This document shows, piece by piece, positions 29,645 through 35,914 of a stretch of DNA of 36,739 nucleotides (position 1 is its first letter; each line of letters opens with the position of its first letter). Both the position numbers and the translations under genes were made by a program. Below the pieces are notes generated by a model. That model searched no databases, had not been told where the DNA came from, and worked only from the letters and a program-made list of their open reading frames with translations. This DNA is from a virus, in IMG/VR virus record IMGVR_UViG_3300033993_001957, positions 1-36,739 of that record. The stretch is one strand, 5' to 3'.

Positions 29645-30403
29645 TTACGCGACCGAATCGCAGGGAGTGAATCCATTAGAAACGGAATTGTCCCAAAGTG
29701 AACGAGCGTCTTGCACATTCAAGAAATTGTGGTCTATGCCCATGATGTCAGTCCTCACCACGCCGTTCTCGTAACGGGTAATCATCACCGTATTGTCGTT
29801 GTTCTCGTTGTGAACGAATTCGATAACGGTGATGTCCCGACGCAGGTAGAACACTTTCTTCGTGGGCTGTTGAGCCGCAGCGGTGGCAGCACCCGTGCCC
29901 ATGTCATCAGTCAAAAACATGAGCCGCGATGGCGTGTTGTTTCCTGGGTAGATGACGCGACTAATTGCCTTCATGCCCGCGTACTTGTTGAACAGGGCTT
30001 CGGTAAAAGCCTTCTTGGGGAAGTACCACGCCTTCTCGTAGGCATCCCAAAACGCACCGTCACACTTGGCAATGTTCTTCTGCTCATACGGCAGACACAG
30101 CATGACCGTGAACGGCTTGGTGTGGTCAATGTCGCTCCACTTGATGTTCGTGTTGAACACAGGAGCCTGACGCTCGCCCACGATGGCATTCACGCTGTTG
30201 AACCAGTCAATCTTGTCTTGCGTGATGAAACGGCACGGAAGCCACCACTGATAGGGCTTCGCGTTGGGCAGGAAGCGAGCACCAAATGCCTTCGCCTTGG
30301 AGCGAATGGCAGTGCTGCCCTTCGTGCGGAACGGCAGGTCAAGCCACAGACCGTAGGGAAGGGGTGCGGACGGGTTCGGCGTGTAAGTGCGAGAGTTCTG
30401 CAT
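29645..30403 (-). CDS. DUF5710-type protein on a leaderless mRNA
   Basis: The 252-aa product appears to carry two DUF5710-like units, a small domain defined by a Pro-Phe/Tyr start and an aromatic end. Residues about 22-55 show DLPFRTKGSTAIRSKAKAFG then YQWWLP, and about 105-140 show LCLPYEQKNIAKCDGAFWDA then KAWYFPKKAFTEAL. A beta-rich C-terminus follows. Function unknown. The ATG at 30403 lies 6 nt after TATACT, no ribosome site precedes it, and the longer reading would cross the promoter. Confidence 0.62.
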   Translation of the reverse strand: MQNSRTYTPNPSAPLPYGLWLDLPFRTKGSTAIRSKAKAFGARFLPNAKPYQWWLPCRFITQDKIDWFNSVNAIVGERQAPVFNTNIKWSDIDHTKPFTVMLCLPYEQKNIAKCDGAFWDAYEKAWYFPKKAFTEALFNKYAGMKAISRVIYPGNNTPSRLMFLTDDMGTGAATAAAQQPTKKVFYLRRDITVIEFVHNENNDNTVMITRYENGVVRTDIMGIDHNFLNVQDARSLWDNSVSNGFTPCDSVA

Positions 30404-30409
30404 GTTTCT

Positions 30410-30437
30410 AGTATACCAGAACGGGAAACAAAAACAA
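30410..30437 (-). promoter_or_regulatory. Early promoter with leaderless start
   Basis: TTGTTT (30432-30437), 16 nt, TATACT (30410-30415), 6 nt, ATG. The -35 is weaker than in the other promoters. Confidence 0.7.
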
Positions 30438-30506
30438 GCCCCAATAGGAGCCTGTTTTCGCATAATAAATTACCGAGTTATCGGACGCTCCTGAAAACGC
30501 GGTGGT

Positions 30507-30767
30507 TCAGAAGGGAGGATGCACCTCGACCGCCTTCAAAGAGTCGGGCTTGAATGAACGCCAACCCTTTGCCTCCAAATCGTAAACAGGAAGCGTATCG
30601 CTCTTGCGAGACTGCTCGCTGCCCTTGGGATGGTGGTCGGGCGGAATCATCGTGGTGTTCCGTGTGCCAACCAACACTCGTTCCGTTCCGTCCTTCTTGG
30701 TAAACACCAAGCGAACGACTGCTCCATCGTCAAGGTACTGCTTCGCGGTTTCGTAGAGAGATGTCAT
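30507..30767 (-). CDS. DUF2693-like SH3-barrel protein on a leaderless mRNA
   Basis: The 86-aa product has VRLVFTKKDGTERVLVGTRN followed by TTMIPPDHHP and YDLEAKGWRSFKPDSLKAVE. The K-K-D-G-T-x-R, G-T-R-N, I-P, Y/F-D ... W-R-S-F order matches the DUF2693 family of small SH3-like barrels common in large phages. Family function is unknown. The ATG lies 6 nt after TATACT, and no ribosome site precedes it. It is the only gene of its transcript before the next promoter. Confidence 0.72.
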   Translation of the reverse strand: MTSLYETAKQYLDDGAVVRLVFTKKDGTERVLVGTRNTTMIPPDHHPKGSEQSRKSDTLPVYDLEAKGWRSFKPDSLKAVEVHPPF

Positions 30768-30773
30768 GTGAGT

Positions 30774-30801
30774 AGTATAGCGTGTTGTGAGTCGTTGTCA
30801 A
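30774..30801 (-). promoter_or_regulatory. Early promoter with leaderless start
   Basis: TTGACA (30796-30801), 16 nt, TATACT (30774-30779), 6 nt, ATG. The box TAAATATAGAAAA begins 27 nt before TTGACA (30828). Confidence 0.87.
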
Positions 30802-30830
30802 GTGGATGGGTGGAGTTTTCTATATTTAAA

Positions 30831-31319
30831 TCATCCACCGTACAGATCGCCAATGTCCTCTTCCCAAATGTCTTCAGGTTCAGGAATGGGAGACGCATCA
30901 CCGTCTGCAATTAGTGAAATCATAAATGCGTCAAATGCGTAGAACGCAACAGGTCGAGCAGAGTAGCCACCCCTCTGCAAAATCTGAACCATTCGCATTC
31001 GCCCCACAGGATTCATGGAGTGGCAAATAGCCGCATCAATCTGTGGAGTGTGCTCACGAATCCAGTCGGCAATAGCCGTGCCGTCACGCCAGCCTTCCTT
31101 TTGGTTGTACTCGGTGGGGTCTTCAAGATCGTGATCCAAAAACACCACATCCCACTTTCCGTTTTGGAGTTGTGTGATTGCTTCGTCGTAATTCTGTGCC
31201 CACACAAATTCCACATGGGCAGTTTCAGGCTGCTTGTATAGATCGTTGAAAATCTCCCAACGCTCAGGCATGTCGTCCACGAAAAGAACTCTACGATTTT
31301 TCTTTAATCCATTGACCAT
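30831..31319 (-). CDS. Cyclic-phosphate-processing receiver-domain protein
   Basis: The 162-aa product has a response-regulator-like fold with VLFVDDMPERW (about 11-21) and DVVFLDHDLEDP (about 57-68). The ICHSMNPVGRMRMVQIL segment (about 98-114) is not found in ordinary response regulators. The LDHDL plus HS-x-NP-x-G combination marks the cREC / cyclic-phosphate-processing receiver family, linked by comparative studies to RNA end repair. A Glu/Asp-rich tail follows. AAGGAAATGAAGA precedes the ATG. No kinase or RNA ligase gene is seen in this window. Confidence 0.72.
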   Translation of the reverse strand: MVNGLKKNRRVLFVDDMPERWEIFNDLYKQPETAHVEFVWAQNYDEAITQLQNGKWDVVFLDHDLEDPTEYNQKEGWRDGTAIADWIREHTPQIDAAICHSMNPVGRMRMVQILQRGGYSARPVAFYAFDAFMISLIADGDASPIPEPEDIWEEDIGDLYGG

Positions 31320-31438
31320 TCTTCATTTCCTTTTTTTGTTTGTTTTGGTTTGTTGTGATTTGGCATAAAAAACCAAAACAGAATCACCCAAAACAGGAAC
31401 CGTCCAAAATTTGTCCAATTTATTTCAGGAAATTCCAT
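31304..31438 (-). CDS. 44-aa membrane peptide
   Basis: I read this ORF directly. It is MEFPEINWTNFGRFLFWVIL, then FWFFMPNHNK and a Lys-rich end. It has one transmembrane helix rich in Phe/Trp. GGGAG precedes the ATG, which lies one base after the stop of the 196-aa gene, and its own end overlaps the cREC start by 16 nt. Confidence 0.58.
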   Translation of the reverse strand: MEFPEINWTNFGRFLFWVILFWFFMPNHNKPKQTKKGNEEWSMD

Positions 31439-31439
31439 T

Positions 31440-32030
31440 TTAGGCTCCCAACGCATAGTTGTCAAAAGAATTGGGGTAATAGTTCTTTGTTACGGTGCTG
31501 TTCTTTAGCACGGTTCGGTATGAACGCCTTGTGTTTTGCCTGTCTGCTCTTGGGTTTCGTGGCATGCCAGTAACAGGATGCAAACGCAGATCCTCAACGC
31601 TTATGATGCCACCGTAGTCATTAACAAAAAACAGTGCACACTTTGGATCAGAATGGGGAAAGTCTCCCAAGTACAGTCCGCTGAAGTGCCCGCTCGTATT
31701 GTTGGTAAGGGTATGGCGGTACTCAATTGCACGATACGCCTTGCAAGCAGAATCACATCCACTTGGGTTGTCTGCGTCCACAGGCTTCCACCCGTCTGCT
31801 ATGAAAGCATCCCACAGTCCTCGTGCGGTAATGATTCCACAACGGTGCACACACACGGGAGGTAGGTAGTTGGTTTGGCTGTTGCCGTCGTATTCAAACA
31901 GATCAGAGTACTGTACAAACACAAATATGTCTTGTGTTTTGATAACGGACAGGCAGTTGGGCAGAGACGGCTCAATGCCCTCACGCACAAGAATCCATTG
32001 GTCAGCAAGCAGCAAGTCCGAGTGGTTCAT
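31440..32030 (-). CDS. Early protein on a leaderless mRNA, unknown
   Basis: The 196-aa product begins MNHSDLLLADQWILVREGIE and contains QDIFVFVQYSDLFEYDGNSQ, CVHRCGIITARGLWDAFIAD and a Cys pair (SGCDSACKAYRAIEYRH). The C-terminal 50 residues are basic and polar. No family recognised. The ATG at 32030 lies exactly 6 nt after TATATT, and no ribosome site precedes it. It opens the operon containing the membrane peptide and the cREC protein. Confidence 0.58.
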   Translation of the reverse strand: MNHSDLLLADQWILVREGIEPSLPNCLSVIKTQDIFVFVQYSDLFEYDGNSQTNYLPPVCVHRCGIITARGLWDAFIADGWKPVDADNPSGCDSACKAYRAIEYRHTLTNNTSGHFSGLYLGDFPHSDPKCALFFVNDYGGIISVEDLRLHPVTGMPRNPRADRQNTRRSYRTVLKNSTVTKNYYPNSFDNYALGA

Positions 32031-32036
32031 GCCACA

Positions 32037-32064
32037 AATATACCACATATCCGCCAACAGTCAA
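32037..32064 (-). promoter_or_regulatory. Early promoter with leaderless start
   Basis: TTGACT (32059-32064), 16 nt, TATATT (32037-32042), 6 nt, ATG. A GAAATATTC box begins 16 nt before TTGACT. Confidence 0.82.
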
Positions 32065-32112
32065 GCCCTACGAATATTTCTTTTCTAAAGTAGACAAAAC
32101 AAATATTACCCA

Positions 32113-32156
32113 CGAGTTGTTGAGGTATTAAACCATTACTGTAATGCCTCAAGTAC
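32113..32156. repeat. Inverted repeat between divergent transcripts
   Basis: TGAGGTATTA and TAATGCCTCA are inverted with one G-T pair around a short spacer, just upstream of the plus-strand promoter candidate at 32171. It could be an operator or a short hairpin. Confidence 0.4.
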
Positions 32157-32170
32157 TTCTCATAAATTTT

Positions 32171-32198
32171 TTGGTGCGTGTAGCGTGCTCTGTATACA
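32171..32198 (+). promoter_or_regulatory. Plus-strand promoter candidate for a small RNA
   Basis: TTGGTG (32171-32176), 16 nt, TATACA (32193-32198). It has the same 16-nt spacing as the minus-strand early promoters but is isolated on the plus strand. Confidence 0.45.
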
Positions 32199-32204
32199 TA
32201 ACCT

Positions 32205-32278
32205 TTACCCGTATATTGAAATGTAGCGAAGCATCACTCCCGTAGAGCAGCCCCTCCGCAAGAGGGGCTGTTTCTTTT
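32205..32278 (+). ncRNA. Candidate plus-strand small RNA
   Basis: A transcript from the promoter candidate would be about 75 nt and end in a strong terminator. It contains no ORF (ATG followed by TAG). The 5' half is unstructured by eye; the 3' half is the terminator hairpin. Evidence is only promoter plus terminator. Confidence 0.42.
32248..32278 (+). terminator. Intrinsic terminator, plus strand
   Basis: CAGCCCCTC (32248-32256), loop CGCAA, GAGGGGCTG (32262-32270), then TTTCTTTT. The stem is 9 bp and GC-rich. Confidence 0.8.
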
Positions 32279-32291
32279 GTGAAAAGAAAAA

Positions 32292-32311
32292 GGGCGGCAT
32301 TTCTGCCGCCC
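32292..32311 (-). terminator. Intrinsic terminator after the 51-aa gene
   Basis: GGGCGGCA, loop TTTC (GAAA on the minus strand), TGCCGCCC. On the minus strand it is followed by TTTTTCTTTTC. The hairpin resembles that of the tmRNA terminator in loop and tail. Confidence 0.85.
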
Positions 32312-32336
32312 CTTTCGTTTGTAACCTGTTTACGAA

Positions 32337-32492
32337 TTACTTGCAGCAGGCTGCTAGAGCAGCACCCACGGCATTCCACGCCCATACAGTACCCTTCACA
32401 GCGAAGGGGAGCAGAGCGAGGAAACCAGCGAGTTGAAGAGGATTCTTCCAGCAGAAGCAACCAGTGACGGGGCAATTGTTAGTCTTGTTCAT
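32337..32492 (-). CDS. 51-aa Cys-rich membrane peptide
   Basis: I read this ORF directly: MNKTNNCPVTGCFCWKNPLQ, then a hydrophobic helix (LAGFLALLPFAVKGTVWAWN) ending AALAACCK. There are five Cys. AAAGGAG precedes the ATG. It follows the outer-membrane protein gene by 21 nt and ends before a terminator. Function unknown; a periplasm- or inner-membrane-located partner of that protein is possible. Confidence 0.68.
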   Translation of the reverse strand: MNKTNNCPVTGCFCWKNPLQLAGFLALLPFAVKGTVWAWNAVGAALAACCK

Positions 32493-32513
32493 GTGATTCT
32501 CCTTTCAAAAGAA

Positions 32514-33260
32514 TTAAAACTTGATTCCTAGACCGAGAGTAACAGCCCACGAGTTCTCGTTGGCAGCGTTTACTTCCTGCCACACGGGAACGCCGAAGCC
32601 TGCACTCAGGTCAACATTGTTGGCTACAGCCCATTCAGCCTTTGGCCCAAGGTAAGCCACATTGCTACCATTGGTGTACCACTGGTTCAGGTCTGCACCC
32701 AACGCAAAGCCACCCCACTTGTAAGCCACAAACGATTCGGCGTTTAGACCGTAATCGTTGAATGTGCCAAACACAGGAGTGTACGCGTACCCACCCACCC
32801 AACGAACATCGAAGGTCTGGGTGTATACGAGCGAACCCCAAGTCATGTCGTAATTAAATCCAACATGGGGATTCACATTGTCGGCACCGAAACCAGCAGA
32901 GCCAGTCGGTAGCCACGCACCACCCTCTACGCCGAGGTTGGTGACTGCACCAAGGAACTTTGCGTCCTTGACCAGAGCGTAGTCAACACCAATGTCGATC
33001 TGACCGTAACCAGTGGTGTCCTGAGAGTACACAGGAGCGGTTACATGCCAGCCGAGCAGATCGTACAACTTGCCTGAAACAGTTGAGTCAAGTTCCACGA
33101 TGGTGTCAGCGTTCTTCTTGCCCCAGAAGGTCAGCGTCTCGTTCACGCTAACGCTGTTGATGGCAGCGGGAGCAGGAGCGGGTGCTGGTGCTGGAGCAGT
33201 CTGTGCACTAGCCACGGTGGCAAGTGCTCCGAGTAGTAAAGTTGCAATAGTGGTCTTCAT
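32514..33260 (-). CDS. Outer-membrane beta-barrel protein with signal peptide
   Basis: The 248-aa product has a Sec signal (MKTTIATLLLGALATVASAQ, cleavage after ASA) and an Ala-Pro linker of about 15 residues. A series of about eight to ten amphipathic strands separated by polar turns follows (YGQIDIGVDYALV, HVGFNYDMTWGSLVYTQTFD, GLNAESFVAYKWGGFALGAD). It ends SWAVTLGLGIKF, with the C-terminal Phe and alternating pattern used by the BAM machinery. Phage-encoded outer-membrane proteins are known (for example lambda Lom). Here it could change phage adsorption or permeability. AAAGGAG precedes the ATG, and an upstream hairpin lies in the leader. Confidence 0.78.
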   Translation of the reverse strand: MKTTIATLLLGALATVASAQTAPAPAPAPAPAAINSVSVNETLTFWGKKNADTIVELDSTVSGKLYDLLGWHVTAPVYSQDTTGYGQIDIGVDYALVKDAKFLGAVTNLGVEGGAWLPTGSAGFGADNVNPHVGFNYDMTWGSLVYTQTFDVRWVGGYAYTPVFGTFNDYGLNAESFVAYKWGGFALGADLNQWYTNGSNVAYLGPKAEWAVANNVDLSAGFGVPVWQEVNAANENSWAVTLGLGIKF

Positions 33261-33381
33261 CAAGTCTTCTCCTTTAAGAAATTCCCCTCACATTGAGGGG
33301 TAGTGTATCTAGCACCTGTTCGCGGGTTCGGGATTTCTAACACCATACTTTAAAACACGAATGGCATTTTTACAGCAAAAA

Positions 33382-33399
33382 GGGAGCCTTGCGGCTCCC
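33382..33399 (-). terminator. Intrinsic terminator upstream of beta-barrel gene
   Basis: GGGAGCC, loop, GGCTCCC, followed on the minus strand by TTTTTGC. It ends the transcript of the 50-aa and 206-aa genes. The stretch 33261-33381 also holds a hairpin (CCCCTC/GAGGGG) in the beta-barrel leader, but no clear promoter. Confidence 0.78.
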
Positions 33400-33423
33400 T
33401 TTGCAATTTTTATTTTGATGTAG

Positions 33424-33576
33424 TTATTTTTTAGTTTGTGCCCGCAACTGTGCGTCCACATGCGGCGGGTATATTTTTGGCAGTCCACTACGGGACACGC
33501 CAGCAGGTCGTTTGCTGCGGTGTGTTTTGTAACCGCCCTTGGTCATGTTTCCCATCTTGCCACGAACTCGTCCCAT
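33424..33576 (-). CDS. Small basic late protein (50 aa)
   Basis: I read this ORF directly: MGRVRGKMGNMTKGGYKTHR, then SKRPAGVSRSGLPKIYPPHV and a basic end. The ATG at 33576 is one base after the stop of the 206-aa gene. A second in-frame ATG 21 nt on is possible. Strong Lys/Arg content suggests DNA or RNA binding. No family recognised. Confidence 0.6.
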   Translation of the reverse strand: MGRVRGKMGNMTKGGYKTHRSKRPAGVSRSGLPKIYPPHVDAQLRAQTKK

Positions 33577-33577
33577 G

Positions 33578-34198
33578 TTAACAATTCCACTTTCTCAAAC
33601 TCTTGTTGATGCGAGACTCAGGATCATTAGCAGTTTTGGCAGAAGTGAGTTTGCTCTTCATGCCCTGCATACGCGAACAAAAACTCTTGCGACGCTTCCA
33701 CTTCTTGGAGCCGTGCTTGAGTTTGGACGGCTTGGTTGTTACAGCAGTCTGTAGTTTGCTGCCAGGGTTGGCACGGCGGTACGAGGCTACACCCGCTTTG
33801 TTCAAGCCGCCTTCAGGGTCTTTGCCTGCACTACGCTGCCACGCAGGAGAGGCTTCTTGTACGGGAACGCAGTTAGGAACTTGCCGACCACTTTTAAGTT
33901 TTGTGCCTTTGGCTGTATAGCCTTTCCAACACGCTTCGTTCACGGTGTCGCCCACCATGTAGTTGCGAACACTTGAAACATAGTCTGCTGCCTTGGTGAT
34001 TTTGCTCTGCACCCACGCTTCAATTTCGTCGTCTTCGCCAAGCATCTTGAGAAGTTCTTGTGCGTTGGCAATCAGTGCCTTGAGTTCGCCACGAGTCATT
34101 TCGCCTTCGTAGTCGCCCTCCACCCCGCTGCTGGGAGCCTCTTCCAGACGGGAAACGCTTTCATTCAGGCTTTGAAATCGGTTTGAGTCAAATCGCAT
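33578..34198 (-). CDS. Late conserved protein with DUF6321-like C-terminal region
   Basis: The 206-aa product has an acidic helical N-terminal half. Residues about 110-206 contain NEACWKGYTAKGTKLKSGRQ, then KDPEGGLNKAGVASYRRANP and KRRKSFCSRMQGMKSKLTSA ending LRKWNC. The K-x-P-x-GGLN-x-x-G-x-x-SY ... RR-x-SFC-x-RM-x-GM ... R-K-W pattern is a conserved family in phages (DUF6321-like) of unknown function. The late box CTAAATA lies 16 nt before the ATG with GGAGG between, so it is probably expressed late. Confidence 0.7.
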   Translation of the reverse strand: MRFDSNRFQSLNESVSRLEEAPSSGVEGDYEGEMTRGELKALIANAQELLKMLGEDDEIEAWVQSKITKAADYVSSVRNYMVGDTVNEACWKGYTAKGTKLKSGRQVPNCVPVQEASPAWQRSAGKDPEGGLNKAGVASYRRANPGSKLQTAVTTKPSKLKHGSKKWKRRKSFCSRMQGMKSKLTSAKTANDPESRINKSLRKWNC

Positions 34199-34214
34199 GG
34201 GGTTCCTCCACCTC

Positions 34215-34221
34215 TATTTAG
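34215..34221 (-). promoter_or_regulatory. Late promoter box
   Basis: CTAAATA on the minus strand, followed by GAGGTGGAGG and the ATG at 34198. It lies right after the terminator of the upstream transcript. Confidence 0.65.
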
Positions 34222-34237
34222 TCTGTAAAAAAATAGA

Positions 34238-34266
34238 GGGGAGTCCCGTTACCCGTGGGACTCCCC
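34238..34266 (-). terminator. Intrinsic terminator
   Basis: Stem GGGGAGTCCC / GGGACTCCCC with a 9-nt loop, followed on the minus strand by a T-run (A-run 34227-34233 on plus). It ends the 35852-34391 early transcript. Confidence 0.82.
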
Positions 34267-34352
34267 CTACTATGGCGGTCGAAAGGTAGCGAAGTTCCTT
34301 TGCATGAGCAGCGTAATCTGTTCGCACAGTCCACGCCAACCCAGACCGTAAC

Positions 34353-34359
34353 TATTTAG
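34353..34359 (-). promoter_or_regulatory. Late box without a clear gene
   Basis: CTAAATA on the minus strand lies between the 156-aa gene's stop and the terminator. Downstream I see only an 11-codon ATG ORF (MQRNFATFRPP) and no ribosome site, so 34267-34390 holds no supported gene. Confidence 0.35.
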
Positions 34360-34390
34360 GTTTTCTACAGTTACCGTTTTGCGATTTTTT

Positions 34391-34861
34391 TTACCGCAGT
34401 TTTCGTCTGCCGCAAAAAATTGCTGCACACACCAGTAGCACCATTGGTGCAGGTGTGGGCAGCACCATTGGTGCAGGTGTGGGCACAGGAGCAGGTGTGG
34501 CCGCGTCCACACTCACCCCGCTTGGCGTGAGCCACACACTCATGCACACTCCCTCCACCCGATCAAAATCCGCAGGCACACAAAACACCTGATCCTGAAA
34601 CTGGTAGGTGCCCACCAAATCGCCGCCCTTGAACAAGCGGTAAATCCACAAGCCGTGGGCTTCGCCACTAAACACACCACACGAGTACTCTGCAATGGGC
34701 ACGGTGTTGCCGCCAATGCTGTCACCGAATTCTGTGGTCATGGTGTACGCCAGTTTCCACTGTGGCGGTTCGCAGTAGGTTTGTGTGCTGTAGGTAGAGC
34801 CGCCAGAATACGAAACAAAATGGGGCTTGTTGCCGATGCCGTAAAGTGTTGTGGTTGCCAT
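34391..34861 (-). CDS. Beta-rich protein with Pro/Ala repeat tail
   Basis: The 156-aa product begins MATTTLYGIGNKPHFVSYSG. It has Gly/Tyr-rich strands (SGEAHGLWIYRLFKGGDLVG) and a Pro/Ala/Thr repeat (PAPVPTPAPMVLPTPAPMVL, about 122-141). The repeats arise from an imperfect 24-bp DNA duplication near 34441-34488. A Cys-rich basic end follows (CAAIFCGRRKLR). AAAAAGGAAAAAA precedes the ATG at 34861. The last about 15 residues may result from the duplication shifting an older end. No family recognised. Confidence 0.52.
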   Translation of the reverse strand: MATTTLYGIGNKPHFVSYSGGSTYSTQTYCEPPQWKLAYTMTTEFGDSIGGNTVPIAEYSCGVFSGEAHGLWIYRLFKGGDLVGTYQFQDQVFCVPADFDRVEGVCMSVWLTPSGVSVDAATPAPVPTPAPMVLPTPAPMVLLVCAAIFCGRRKLR

Positions 34862-34884
34862 TTGAGTTTTTTTCCTTTTTGTGT

Positions 34885-35385
34885 TTAAATGTTTTGCGGA
34901 ACCAATGCTGTCCACGACTCACGCAACGGGTGCTTGACTCGTGTGCCGTTCGTGTTTTCGCCCACCCACATGAGCCACCCGTGAGTTGCTGCCACCCACA
35001 GTACCCGTGCACACCCCACAGGCATGTACGCAACCCAGCCGTCCCGTGCGTCCAGTGTCCACTCCACGCCGTAGGCGTTCAGCCCTGTGGGGTCGCTCTG
35101 CAAGTACTCCACACATTGGGGAATGTGTGTGTTCAGCACCAATCGCACCGTATCAGTGCTACACAGCCCGTGCGGAGTTCGCTCGTGTTCGTGGTGCTTG
35201 GTGTCCAATACCAGTGCACCGCGAGGTGTGACTCGTACTTCGCTGTAGCCCCAGCGTCCACCCCACTTCCCATCGCGTCCCCATACAGGTGTAAATTCCA
35301 GTGTGCTGTGCCCACTGGTGCCACGCACCCCACTTTCAAGCAGGTGGCTGGTTGCGGTGCTGGGTTTGAGTGTGGCGGCTGTCAT
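34885..35385 (-). CDS. Early protein, unknown
   Basis: The 166-aa product begins MTAATLKPSTATSHLLESGV. It is Gly/Trp-rich (WGRDGKWGGRWGYSEVRVTP) and beta-patterned, with DARDGWVAYMPVGCARVLWV near residue 112. The ATG overlaps the stop of the upstream gene (ATGA). No family recognised. Confidence 0.52.
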   Translation of the reverse strand: MTAATLKPSTATSHLLESGVRGTSGHSTLEFTPVWGRDGKWGGRWGYSEVRVTPRGALVLDTKHHEHERTPHGLCSTDTVRLVLNTHIPQCVEYLQSDPTGLNAYGVEWTLDARDGWVAYMPVGCARVLWVAATHGWLMWVGENTNGTRVKHPLRESWTALVPQNI

Positions 35386-35852
35386 TGTGTGTTTCCCGTA
35401 TTAAAGGTTTCCGTTGTGTCGTGTGCCCCTGCACAATCGTCCACAAATGCCTGTGTGTGGAGTTCGCCCCATCCGTTCTGGTGTGCGTACTCCAGTGCTT
35501 CTGCCAAATTGGTGCTCCACGGGTACCCCCTGCCCCGTTGCGTCAGCATACCCCAAACCACTCGTGCGGTTTGCGTTGCCATCCACACGAACGGCATGCC
35601 GTTGGGATCAGCCTGTCCTGCAACCAGTACAGAACCCGCAACAGGCACCCGCTTCCACTCGTGCAGGTTTGCAAGCGTGGTGGGCGTACTCCCAATACTC
35701 TTGAACCATACCCCCACACGCTCCCCACACGGTTGCGGCATGAACACCAAGCAGTACACTTGTGCTGCGGGATGCGTGTTGTACCTGCGGTTTTCACCAA
35801 ACTGTGCCCACAGGGTGTACTGAGGGGGTGGCGTGTAGCGGGGGGTGTCCAT
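35382..35852 (-). CDS. Early protein, probable leaderless mRNA, unknown
   Basis: The 156-aa product begins MDTPRYTPPPQYTLWAQFGE and contains VPVAGSVLVAGQADPNGMPF and STNLAEALEYAHQNGWGELH. The ATG lies 7 nt after TATATT of an early promoter, with no ribosome site. It opens a three-gene operon running to the terminator at 34238. No family recognised. Confidence 0.53.
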   Translation of the reverse strand: MDTPRYTPPPQYTLWAQFGENRRYNTHPAAQVYCLVFMPQPCGERVGVWFKSIGSTPTTLANLHEWKRVPVAGSVLVAGQADPNGMPFVWMATQTARVVWGMLTQRGRGYPWSTNLAEALEYAHQNGWGELHTQAFVDDCAGAHDTTETFNTGNTQ

Positions 35853-35859
35853 ACGCACA

Positions 35860-35887
35860 AATATACCACAGGGCGTGGATAGTGCAA
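35860..35887 (-). promoter_or_regulatory. Early promoter with near-leaderless start
   Basis: TTGCAC (35882-35887), 16 nt, TATATT (35860-35865), 7 nt, ATG. A TTAAATAATAAA box begins 27 nt before TTGCAC. Confidence 0.75.
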
Positions 35888-35914
35888 GAGGGCGTGGCGC
35901 AGTTTATTATTTAA

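Noticed and set aside
34270-34390. Possible gene after the late box at 34353
   Set aside because: The open frame that looks most protein-like (ending MQRNFATFRPP) has no start or ribosome site after the box; only 11 codons follow the ATG.
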